A stretch of DNA of 64,000 nt from positions 1 to 64,000 of the forward strand of contig QYAK01000004.1 of assembly GCA_003988795.1 (NCBI GenBank), given 5' to 3'. The number at the start of each line of letters is the position of its first letter. Positions within the stretch are counted from its first letter, which is position 1. Positions 43,215 through 54,487 of the stretch are shown one piece after another. Made by a program: the position numbers and the translations under genes. This DNA is from Proliferodiscus dingleyae (lineage: Eukaryota > Ascomycota > Leotiomycetes > Helotiales > Lachnaceae). A model generated the notes under the pieces. The model was given only the letters and a program-made list of their open reading frames with translations. It searched no databases and was not told the origin of the DNA.

Positions 43215-44021
43215 ATGTCGCAGTCTCACGCCTTGTCCGACGACCAAGCAAGTATTCCTGCCCTAGTAACCAAGTTCCAATCGCTAACTTAGCTGTACAA
43301 CAGGTCGGGCAAGAGCTCAAGAAAATGACGGCCTTCATCAAGCAGGAAGCCATAGAGAAGGCACGCGAGATCGAGATCAAAGCAGACGAGGAGTTCGCCA
43401 TCGAGAAGTCCAAGCTCGTGCGCCAGGAAACCTCCTCCATCGACAGCACATATGAGAAAAAGTTCAAGTCCGCTCAGATGTCCCAGCAAATCACACGCTC
43501 CACTGTTGCCAACAAGACTCGTCTCAAGGTCTTAGGCGCGAGACAAGAGCTACTGGATTCGATCTTTGAGCAGGCACAGCAAAAGCTGGGCGAGGCGACG
43601 AAGGATAAGGGGAAGTATACGGAGATTCTGAAAGGGCTGGCTCTGGAGGGGTTCTATGCGTTGAACGAGGGGAAGGTGCAGATTAGGGGACGCAAGGCGG
43701 ACTATGAGCTCATCAAGAAGGCGATTGAGGGGGCGAAGAAGGAGTACAAGGAGAAGACGAAGAAAGATATCGAGGCTACGATTGATGAGGCGAATCCGCT
43801 GCCAGAGGGAAGGTATGTCTCTTCATGGATCCCATCTTGAAAAGCGCTAAAAAGAGCTAATGTTTGATAGTGCTGGTGGTGTGACTATTGTTGGCGGTGG
43901 AGGAAAAATCGATATCAACAATACTTTCGAGGAGCGGCTGACCCTGTTGCAAGATAATGCGTTGCCATCTGTACGAACGACACTGTTTGGCAAGAACGAG
44001 AACAGAAAGTTTTATGACTGA
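43215..44021 (+). CDS. VMA4: V-type H+-ATPase subunit E
   Basis: Peripheral stalk subunit of the vacuolar proton pump. Three exons: 43215..43247, 43304..43812, 43871..44021; 230 residues. The N-terminus reads MSQSHALSDDQ-VGQELKKMTAFIKQEA, matching the family. The middle is a long helix with EKSKLVRQET, and the C-terminal part carries GGVTIVGGGGKIDINNT and FEERL. The first intron begins GC rather than GT (CAA|GCAAGT, acceptor ACAG), so it is a GC-AG intron of 56 nt with a CTAAC branch site. Length and sequence agree with fungal orthologues. Confidence 0.95.
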
Positions 44022-44237
44022 GGATGGACCAAGCATTACACGGTGTTGTGTTTACTAGAATTGGTAGTCAAGCGGAAATGGGAGCAGGAGCAGAGCCATG
44101 GCTGCTTCATTTGCTATACATTATTTTTGGGGTTCTGTCTACTCTGTACAAAGTGTATGTTACAACATTTTTCAAGGCTTTATAGAAGCTTTTGAAATTC
44201 CCTCATATCTTCATATGCCCCCACTGTTGTGCAGCCA

Positions 44238-46243
44238 CTATATACTAGTGGTATGTATATCTTCCTTCGGCCGTTTCCACTTTACAAAATTCTTCATCGC
44301 AGCTTTCTCGCCACGATGATATCGCTGCTTTTGGAGCATTGGCCCATCGAACACTGTTTTCTTAGCTTTAGGCCGACAGCGTAGGGTGTCAGAAATCCGT
44401 TGGCTGACCAACTCGAGAGTCTCTTTCGCCTCAATCCGTGATATGAAAGCAGCTCCAGGTGTGCCAATACTCCTGAAAACATCCTTGATAGCCAGAACAA
44501 GATCGTCAACGTCTTCATCAAAGCGGTCGGCTACTGCTCTGTTATTGAGATCGATGTATACACAACGGCCATCGTCTACTGCTATATCCAGGAGTCCGAT
44601 TAGGGCCTTGAGCTGTTGATAGTCCGTCCGATCGTTAATGCGAAAGGCGGGTTCTTTTAGGCGATCCATGAATTTATGGAGGTCGAAGATGTTATGGGGG
44701 TGGTCTGAAGCATATGATATATCATCAAAGTAGGAAGCCATTGCTAGTCTCCTTCTCAGCTCGTGTACACGCGGCTCAACGGAAGATATAGTGTCTACGA
44801 CTTGGAGCCGAAGTGATGGCTGCTCTATACATTCAAATAATCGTGTGCATATGGTTTGACACTGTTGCAGGTTTAGCAAAGTATTTGTCAGAAATGAGAC
44901 ACACGTACCGAAGTCTCCCAAATATTGCTTGGTATATGTTGACATAGCTGCCTGATTGCTTCCTGTAGTAGTACTAAAAGGTCAACGTTTTCGAAGACAA
45001 CTTGATCCGCACACATCCGTAGAAGCATGCAGATTATATGCTCTCTTGACTCCTGCACCAATGAATTCGAAATACGAGCGTAGAATGATATCACGGAGCC
45101 AACATTTGCCCAGTCCCAAGGGTAACGACTTGGAAGCCTGGTGCTAGACCTGATCTTCTGTCCAATATCACTGGCAGTTGAAGTACCTCCGAGGTTTCGT
45201 AGCATCTTAGTGACTACATCTGGCGATAGTAGCCGCTTAATTTGCTCTGTCGATTCTTGTAGCACACTCAAGTACGACGTTCGAAGAATCCCATCTTGCT
45301 CAAAGCATGCCTGATCAAGCATCCAGAGGAATATCTCGTCGGGTAAGGCGTGACCCAAACTGACCATATCTTCAGCAAAACCGGAGATGAAAGTCTGCTT
45401 TCGTACCGCAGTCTTCGATAACATTTTTTGCCAGCTTGCTGGAATTGTGGAATCTGGAAAAGGCGGATATTGCAAGTCGTGCTGCTGAACTTGTGGATTG
45501 AAGAAATACCAGCGCTGCTCTGAACTGGTTGCTTCGGTCCGCATCAGAGCACGTGTGACCTTCTCCATCCCTCCGTCCTCTTTATTGGAGACCACAGATT
45601 CCAACAAGCCATCGTCAAGTCTGGCCGACTTGTCATTGCTCTCTCCTTCAGAGATGCCAGAGTCCTCGTTGGTTTGTTGATCAAGCAGGGCCTTGACTCG
45701 CTTGGAGCTCTCTTCCGACTTTTTGTCTACTGCTACTTCATCCACTAGAGACGCAATACTGAACTTATACTTCTTTGGGTGTATCGCCAGCGGTGAGGTG
45801 AGCGGAATCTGAGTACTTTTGTATCTGGGCGCCGTTGGAGTAGTCGGCCCCGTCTTCTCGGAAGCCGAAAGTCGATGCACAGGCTTGAAGATGTCAGGGA
45901 GAGATTTATCTGAATCTGAATCCTCGGAGTCAGAACTTCTGACTATCGTTCTGGAGACGCCATTTGTCTGAGATGAAGATTCTGGTTCTGTTCTATTTAC
46001 TGACTGCGAAACATCTGTAGCCGCACTGCTCGGTGGAGAAGACAGACTTGATGTATACTCATCACTATCTGCGTTCCTAAAGGTATTTGAGCCATTATGG
46101 CCTGGTGTAGAGCGTGAACTCGCTCCTACTGACGGGGCTCGAAATGCTGTTGGTGGAGGCTGAGGTGCTGATAGAGATGGTCCAGTCTTCTTACTAACCT
46201 GGGCCGGCTTGAAGAAGTCTCTTATTGACTTGGCTTGTGACAT
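44238..46243 (-). CDS. Probable Nse6/SLF2-like (CANIN) protein
   Basis: Two exons: 46243..44909 and 44861..44238 (47-nt intron); 652 residues. The first 15 residues contain SIRDFFKP, close to a PCNA-binding peptide although the leading Gln is one place off. Residues 30-260 are Ser/Thr-rich and disordered, with a DSEDSDSDKS acidic patch (possible SUMO- or kinase-related site). The folded C-terminal half (GFAEDMVSLGHALPDEIFLWMLDQ and following helices) looks like the CANIN region of Nse6/SLF2 proteins, which load or recruit the Smc5/6 complex to DNA damage. The family call rests on pattern memory and could be wrong; the gene itself is solid. Confidence 0.55.
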
Positions 46244-47390
46244 GGTTTGCCAGAACCTAGCAACTCATCCTGGGATTCTCATATGAGCTTTTGCTGGACC
46301 TTCCCAATACGTTGTCGTGGCGCACCTGCACAAAAGAAGATATCACGCGCCCCACGGCGCGTCTGATGAAATAATCACGTGCACGCGTATAGTGGATAAT
46401 GATGTGGAAGTGTTAGGATGGTCAAGCTACGAAGCCTTGAGGTCGTGAAAGAATCCAAGGCTCTAGTAGAATCAAAGAGTAATACAATTCTACAATGACA
46501 TCCTTTCAATGGGATATTCTGGGTTCAAGAATGCATGAAGTTGTTCCTGTTATTTCTCCGGGGTGTATTGAGAGCGTGGTGTACGTTGTGATACTGAATA
46601 ATGAGCCTGTCCTCGATGACCGAGTAGTCCCCGGTTTCTGCAAGCTACTCCAGTGCTTTTGTCAAGGAGTCTGTTTTCTTGAGATCCACGTGCCGTCAAA
46701 CACATTGAAAGACGGCTGCCATAAAATTTGCGGTGACCTGCAAAGCCCCAGCGCGGTTCTATGACATGATAAAGCACTGCTGTGTCAGCCAGCGCAACCG
46801 GGTTCGCAACCCCGTGTTTGAACAATGGTTTGATAGAAGGCTTTCCCGGCCCTGGCCCGACGTTGCTGTTTGAGCCTTGACATAATCATGGTTCAGTTCG
46901 GCACAATCTCTTGGCCCCGGCGAAGCGCAAGACAATGATACAGTACGCCTCGAGGGAACTTCTGGTGCTTCTCTCACCACTAGGAAGAATTCTGGATGTT
47001 TCAGATGGCGGGGTGCGGCTGCACGGGAAAGTTTTGTCTTAACTGTACGAGCCTGCCATGGACCTTGAGCCATTTCTTTCGAAAAGGAGGAAAGAGGGGG
47101 GAGCGAAAGGGGGTTCAATGGAGCTGTGCAAATTGGAATATCCAGAAGTCCGGGTTTTAACTAAATCCGAGGAGACAAATGAAAGGCACGGAATCGCCAT
47201 TTGTCAAACGGCCGAATACGGCATTCTGGGCTTTGGGGGTAATCTCCGTCGCATTTCATCTTACCGTATTCATGTTGAATGAACTGCCCTCTTGCGTGAA
47301 CGAGGGAGGGGGTGGCACAATGAGTAATTACCTTGGAGAGCGACGGTCCCTGAGAGTGCCCACACATACGAATTCTTCGCACTCCATCCA

Positions 47391-47420
47391 CGTAGCGTAG
47401 CGTAGCGTAGCGTAGCGTAC
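47391..47420. repeat. (CGTAG)n pentanucleotide repeat
   Basis: Six head-to-tail CGTAG units, the last ending CGTAC. Confidence 0.9.
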
Positions 47421-48371
47421 CGCAGGGCACTGACAAGACACGCACGAGTGCTGAGTGACTCCTGCTCCTGAGCTCCTGAGCGTGGTGGGTGAGAATTCTC
47501 AGCCCTGCCCCCTCCAACCGCGCACTGGATTCCCTCGTGTCATGACGGAGTACACAGCGATCAGATGGGGGCTTGAGAGATGCTGATCGAGTTCGTGATA
47601 GGCCACATCGAAGGATTTGCTTGCTGTTCCCTTGGCCGGAGGCTGAACCCAGCTACTTAGAGCTTAGTAGATCATCCACAAGATCAGGGTGGAGGAATCC
47701 TTCCTCAAGGGGTCGGTGGTGGTCGTCCATAATTAACCTACAATCATTACTGTCCTGTCTTGCACTGTAATGCAGTACACTACACCCATGCGTGTGGCAC
47801 AGGCACAAGCATAAGCACAGGCACAGGCACAAGCCCTGAGCCTCGCCCTCGCCCTCGCCCTCATCCTCATCCTCGTCCCCGTCCTGCCACTGTACTGTAT
47901 GTACTGTACAGTAAGCAACGCAACCACTGGGGAAGCTGGAAATGCGATTTGGATAAGATCTAGCACCTGGCACCTAGTTATTCATATCTCCCACCCTGGC
48001 CCTGCTGGCTGGCTCCCTCTCCCTGTCGTCAGACCCATTCCCGTTCTCCCGCAACATAACCCCCGTCGGGAGTAAGTAAGAGTGAACGGTTTTAGTCAGT
48101 CAGTGAGCGAGCGTGAGAGTGGGAGTGCGAAGTGCGAGTCGCGACCTCCTGATGCTCATTCGCCCTTCCGCGGCGGTGCACTGCCGTGCTGTGTGTTGTG
48201 TGTCCTTCCTAGACCCGGTGGCTGCATTGAAGTCGTGGTTCCTTCTGGATGAACACCTACGCCATTACAACTCCCAATATTCTTCGTCGCTTGCTGGGTT
48301 CTTCAAGTTGCTTCGAGTCTCGCAATTCGCAGTCCAGACCCTGTTACGCATGGTGCAATTGTCCTACTGTA

Positions 48372-48396
48372 TCTACTCTACTCTACTCTACTCTAC
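48372..48396. repeat. (ACTCT)n pentanucleotide repeat
   Basis: Five near-perfect ACTCT units, third locus of this repeat in the window. Confidence 0.9.
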
Positions 48397-48948
48397 CACC
48401 ACCGCCAGCTCGGAGTTGACGGCTGCACGCTGCTCCGTACTTATTAAGCAGGTGCAGGTTGGCGTTCGCACGAAGCGTGCTGGGCAGGATCCGGGATCGA
48501 CACGATAGTACGGTCTGACCCTTCGACGAATGCTGAGCCCTTCGATTCCGTGCTCTCCTTTAACAACCCCCGTGAAAGTGTAGAACCTCACAGCTGGGGC
48601 TACAGACCCTCGAACATAGTCTTTTCTTCATTTGCATGTCGCGATTGTGTATCTTTCACGCCAAGAGAGGAAAGCTGACCCCTACCTACGCGATATCCGC
48701 TTGATCCGGTCTCCATAGTGCCCAGCATTATTAAATTTCCCTCGCCCACGACTTCGACTTCAACCAACGCCTCCGACCACACCGACAAGCCAACAACACA
48801 GTGCGATTGAGGACACATCTGTCGCAGAAACCAGCTCTTCTCAAGATACAGTCACATAGTCAGAGCTGGACTGCGCGACGAGAGCTGGAGGACAGCTTGT
48901 CTTCCCTCCAAGAGGGCTCCGCCCGTTCTCGCCTCCCAGGTCATCGAA

Positions 48949-51900
48949 ATGGCCCAGTCCCCGCCAGAGGAGCCCGATGAGGCGCCTCAGACTACAAAGC
49001 GATTGCGATGGGCAACGCAGAGGGTGAAGGGCAATAAAGGGAACAAGAAGCGTCTGTCCATCATCGACCGCTTACATCATCGAACGTCCCAGAACGAAAA
49101 GAAACGGAACTCAGGTGGAGCCGAATCAGCGGGCACATCTGAACTTGGTGGAATTCAAGAGCAGCCGGAAGAAGACGAGGACGGGGACGAGGAGCATGAT
49201 AGGGATAATCAAGGTCCAAGAAAGATCTTTTTCAATATTCCCCTACCGCCAGAAGCCAAGGACGAGGACGGCCATCCTCTCAAAACCTATCGAAGGAATA
49301 AGATTCGAACAGCGAAGTATACGCCGATAAGTTTTGTACCCAAGAATATTTGGTATCAGTTTCACAACATCGCCAATGTGTACTTCCTGCTGCTCATTGT
49401 CCTTGCTGTAAGAATTGGCCTGCATATCTTGTGGTGCCCCTGAGCTAATGACTTGTAGTTTTTCAGCATATTCGGCGCATCAAATCCTGGTCTGAACGCT
49501 GTGCCTCTGATCTTCATTATTGTGATCACTGCAATCAAAGATGCAATCGAAGATTATCGGCGTACTGTTCTCGACAATGAGCTTAACAATTCTGCTGTGC
49601 ACCGACTCGTTGATTGGGACAACGTCAATGTCAGTGCTGATGACATTTCGTCATGGAGGAGGTTTAAGAAGGCCACGAGTCGCCTTATGGCTAGCACCTG
49701 GAGAAAGCTGAAGAGGAATAAGAAAGTTCCCGGGCCAGAATATGCTGAGCGAGCGATGGATGAGCCAAGAATGTCTTACGAGACTGGAGCGACGAGAAGA
49801 GCATCAGCGTTCTCTACCAATACCCGAGAATCGTTTGCATCTGCGCGCGAAGACATTCAGATGACACCAGTCCCTTCCCCATTGCCCCGCCAGAACGGCC
49901 TGGAAGTTCCCGATCGTCCAAAGACAGCGTTCTCTTACGATGGAGAAGGCCGAGATGCCCCGCCGGTCAAGAACTTTGGCAATTTGATCAATCCCAACCT
50001 CCCAGTTACAGGGAATCCCCGATTCCACCGTGACTTCTGGAAGAATGTCCAGGTTGGTGATTTTGTCCGAATTTACAACGACGACCAGATTCCAGCGGAT
50101 GTCGTGATTTTGTCAACCTCCGATCCAGACGGAGCTTGTTACGTTGAAACAAAAAATCTGGATGGGGAAACAAACTTGAAAGTCAGGCAAGCTGTACGGT
50201 CAGGTCGTAAAATCAAACATGCGCGGGATTGCGAAAGGACCGAATTCACAATTGAAAGCGAACCACCCCAAGCCAATCTTTATCAGTACGCTGCAGTCGC
50301 ACGTTGGACACAGCAGCCGTCAGGAGAAGAAATGGCTGAACCGATATCAATCAACAATCTGCTTCTTCGAGGCTGCAATCTCAGAAACACTGACTGGGTT
50401 TTGGGAGTAGTGGTCTTCACAGGTTTCGACACAAAGATCATGATGAACGCTGGAATCACACCTAGCAAGCGCTCTCGTATCGCGCGTGAGTTGAACTGGA
50501 ACGTTATCTACAACTTCATCATCCTTCTCGCTATGTGCTTGATTTCAGGTATCATCGAAGGCATCTATTTTGGGAAATCGGATAGCACGATTTCATTCTT
50601 CGAATTCGGAGCCATTGGCAAAACTCCAGGTCTTGATGGTTTTATTACCTTCTGGGCCGCCTTGATCCTGTTCCAGAACTTGGTGCCCATTTCCTTGTAC
50701 ATCACTCTTGAAATTATCAAGACGTGCCAAGCATTCTTTATATACAGTGACACAGAGATGTACTACGAAAAGATTGACTATCCTTGTACACCAAAGTCCT
50801 GGAACATCTCTGACGACCTCGGGCAAATCGAGTATATTTTCTCAGACAAGACGGGTACACTGACTCAAAATGTGATGGAATTCAAGAAGGTTACCATTGG
50901 TGGCGTTCCGTACGGTGAGGCCTATACCGAGGCTCAAGCAGGCATGCAGAAACGTCAGGGAGTTGATGTGGAAAAAGAAATGGCAAAAGCGCGTGAAGAA
51001 ATTGCTGCGGCCCGTGTTAAGATGCTTCACGACCTTCGAAAACTCCATAACAATCCTTATCTTCACGACGACAATTTAACCTTCGTTGCCCCGGATTTTG
51101 TTTCGGACCTGCTTGGGGAGTCGGGCCTAGAGCAACAACAAGCTAACGAACAGTTTATGCTTGCTCTAGCCCTCTGCCATACTGTCGTTGCTGAAACGAC
51201 TCCGGGCGACCCCCCTAAAATCGAATTCAAGGCTCAATCCCCCGATGAGGCGGCGCTTGTAGCTACTGCTAGGGACTGTGGCTATACTGTTCTTGGCAAC
51301 TCGGAAGACGGCATTCGGTTGAATGTCCAAGGAGAAGATAGATCTTACAAGGTACTCAATACTCTGGAGTTCAACTCAACTCGGAAAAGAATGAGCGCTA
51401 TCATCAGAATGCCGGACGGCAAAATCATTCTCTTTTGCAAAGGGGCGGATAGTATTATCTACTCGCGCCTGAAGAGGGGTGAGCAAGCCGAGCTTCGTCA
51501 ATCGACCGCTGAGCACCTGGAGATGTTTGCCAGAGAAGGACTACGGACTTTGTGTATTGCCCAAAAAGAACTCGACGAGGAACAGTACCGGCTCTGGAAC
51601 ATAGAACACGAGCTTGCAGCAGCGGCCATTCAGGACCGTGAAGATAAATTGGAAGCCGCAGCTGACCTTATTGAGCGTGATCTAACGCTGCTGGGAGGGA
51701 CAGCTATTGAAGACCGTTTGCAGGAGGGTGTCCCAGATACTATCGCGCTCCTAGCTCAGGCTGGGATCAAACTTTGGGTGTTGACTGGTGATAAAGTGGA
51801 GACAGCCATTAACATTGGATTCTCATGCAACCTTCTGAACAATGACATGGAGCTCATCATTTTCAAAATTGAGGACGAGCAGCTTGACACAGCTGAGGCC

Positions 51901-53510
51901 GAGCTGGATAAGCACATGGCAAGTTTCGGCATCACAGGTTCCAATGAAGAGCTCAAGATTGCTAGGAAGAGTCATGAAGCACCGGCGCCTACCCATGCCA
52001 TTGTTATCGATGGTGACTCTCTCAAACTCCTCCTGGACGAGAGACTGCGTCAGAAATTCTTGTTACTATGTAAGCGGTGCAAGTCGGTACTCTGCTGTCG
52101 GGTCAGCCCTGCTCAAAAAGCTGCTGTCGTTCAGATGGTGAAGAATGGTCTTGATGTCATGACTTTATCTGTTGGTGATGGAGCTAATGATGTCGCTATG
52201 ATTCAAGAGGCCGACATAGGCGTTGGTATTGCAGGAGAGGAGGGACGTCAAGCTGTCATGTCATCCGATTATGCCATTGGCCAGTTCCGATTCCTTCAGA
52301 GGCTCGTGCTTGTTCACGGACGATGGTCATATCGAAGGCTTGCAGAAACCATTGCGAACTTTTTTTACAAGAATATTATCTGGACTTTCACCATTTATTG
52401 GTACCAGATATTTTGCAACTTTGACATGACCTATCTCTACGACTACACTTACATCTTGCTCTTCAACCTTGCCTTCACATCCCTGCCGGTCATCTTCATG
52501 GGTGTTTTGGATCAAGATGTGAGCGATAAAGTGTCTCTCGCCGTTCCACAGCTTTATCGGCGGGGTATCGAGCGGAAGGAGTGGACGCAACCGAAGTTTT
52601 GGTGAGAAACCATCCGCAATCTGAACTCAGGAAAGACTAACATATCTCAAGGCTTTATATGGCCGATGGCTTCTACCAATCAGTCGTTTGTTATTTCATG
52701 GCATGGCTGCAATTCCGCGTCGGTAATTTTGCCAGCGAAAACGGCTTGGATGTGGGTGATCGCGAACGATTCGGCGTATATGTTGCACCAGCTACAATTA
52801 TGGCTATCAACATCTATATTTTGCTCAATACTTATAGATGGGACTGGCTCATGGTCCTTCTCATCGTCATAAGTATCTTGCTTGTCTGGTTTTGGACGGG
52901 TGTTTACACGGCCTTCAGCTCCTCAGAATATCTGTACAAAGCTGCTCCCCAAGTGTTCGGCCAGGCGACCTTCTGGGCTGTGACAGCCCTGACACTTATC
53001 ATGTCACTTCTTCCTCGATTCAGCGTCAAATTTATCCAGAAGATATATTTTCCATACGACGTTGATATTATCCGCGAACAAGTCAGACAGGGAAAATTCG
53101 ACTATCTCAATGATTCCGACGCTTCTAGCGATAGAATCTCGAAGGGTTCCACTACATCGTCTTCCGATTTCCCCAAGCCGAGTAAGCACAACTACTATCC
53201 AAGCATTGATGAAGACCAACGACCCATTTACCCTCCATCAGTAGCTCCAACTGCCACAACGCACAACAATCGCAGTCAAAATGGCAGCGACGGGACCGAC
53301 TTTACCCGCCATAAGCAGTCGATCGAAATGCCGACACGTCCATCCATGAGTGATCGACCGAGACCGTCTTTCGACAGGTTACGGTCATCGATGGACCGAG
53401 TACGATCATCCTTCGAACAAAGCAGCGACTTCACCTCCGCTGCCATGTTGACAAGATTAGAGTCCAGTCAATCATTTGGCCCTGTACGGAGTAGGAGACA
53501 CGACGTCTAA
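48949..53510 (+). CDS. DNF1: Phospholipid-translocating P4-ATPase (flippase), Dnf1/DnfA type
   Basis: Moves phospholipids from the outer to the inner leaflet of the plasma membrane and endosomes. Three exons: 48949..49407, 49459..52601, 52652..53510; 1486 residues. Hallmarks: N-terminal RRNKIRTAKYTPISFVPKNI before helix 1; PISL in helix 4 typical of P4-ATPases; phosphorylation motif DKTGTLT with the Asp near residue 616; TGDKVETA; GDGANDVAMIQ near residue 1059. Ten membrane helices are expected. The C-terminal tail (after about residue 1300) is Ser-rich and includes three related units of RPSFDRLRSS type near residues 1433-1455, likely kinase targets. The long cytosolic N-terminus is acidic. 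Lipid specificity cannot be read with certainty. Confidence 0.94.
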
Positions 53511-54487
53511 AGCGATCTGCGGTGATGAATCGCCTACTCGACCTTATTGAATTGCACAAACAAGATAGAAGAGTCCGAATTGTATACTAGCCTTCTTTTC
53601 CTTTCTTTTGTTGATAAATGAGATGAGAGATCTCTCAGAGAACATGACGATCTTCAGCGGCGATCTACGACGAGGGGTTTCTTGCATTTGTGCTTGTGCT
53701 GCATGGGCGTTACGGGTGTTAAAACAACGGATCAGGTGGTAGCGAGTTCCAAGGTCCACTGCATTCATTCGAAGTTCAGTGGACCAGTTACCATTCTATA
53801 GTCTCTGTCAGGAACATTATCCTGAGACCTCTCTTTTGGTAGCAATGATGTGGTGCTTATGGATCGTATGATCCTTTCTGTATATAGAGAGTGTCATAAT
53901 TGCAGATAATTCATTAGAGTCCGAAATGTCGTGATTCATTTGGTCTGCTCTAGCTGCCCCACGCTGCAACATCCCAAGGACATCACTATGATCGAAGGAA
54001 ATGAATGTGACGGTAGTATTTTTCTCCTCAGCTTCAGTAAAATTATCCAATTCTGAATTACCTACATAGGCTTTGACTGCGCGAATCTGAAATATCTTAA
54101 AGACGAGAGGTCGATTGAAATGTTCAGCCTTTGGGCCGAGGCTGCGATGGCAGGGATACCTACACTCGGGCTAGTTCTCGCGACGCCTCTGCGCGTTAAG
54201 CTTCTCATACCAACATCTACCACCTCAACTTACACCATTTGGGGAAATTTTTGATAGTAGCCTCACCTCCAATTCACTTGCAAGTCTCTAGTCGAACTTT
54301 CAATCTTCACTTCGCACCTTCCATTCCCTTTCGTTCACTTGACTGATACTCCTAATCTTCCTCCAACCACTTCTCTTCCCTTTAATGCTTGTGCCTTGAA
54401 CAGCAAGATAAGGAATATTAGTTCCGCGACCTGATTGTGGTCATCTATAAACACATGCGGGACTTATAGGACATTGACTCCTTCGAC
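53511..54487. other. Intergenic region between flippase and SEN1
   Basis: About 1 kb with no supported gene. The last 250 bases before the SEN1 start are C/T-rich, consistent with promoter and leader sequence. Confidence 0.55.

Larger units (their letters stand above)
46244..48948. other. Intergenic region between divergent genes
   Basis: 2.7 kb without a supported gene; promoters of the CANIN-like gene (minus) and the flippase gene (plus) lie at its ends. It contains a (CGTAG)6 repeat at 47391-47420, a CACAGG/GCACAA-type and CCTCGC-type low-complexity tract at 47800-47885 and an (ACTCT)n repeat at 48372-48396. Confidence 0.6.
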
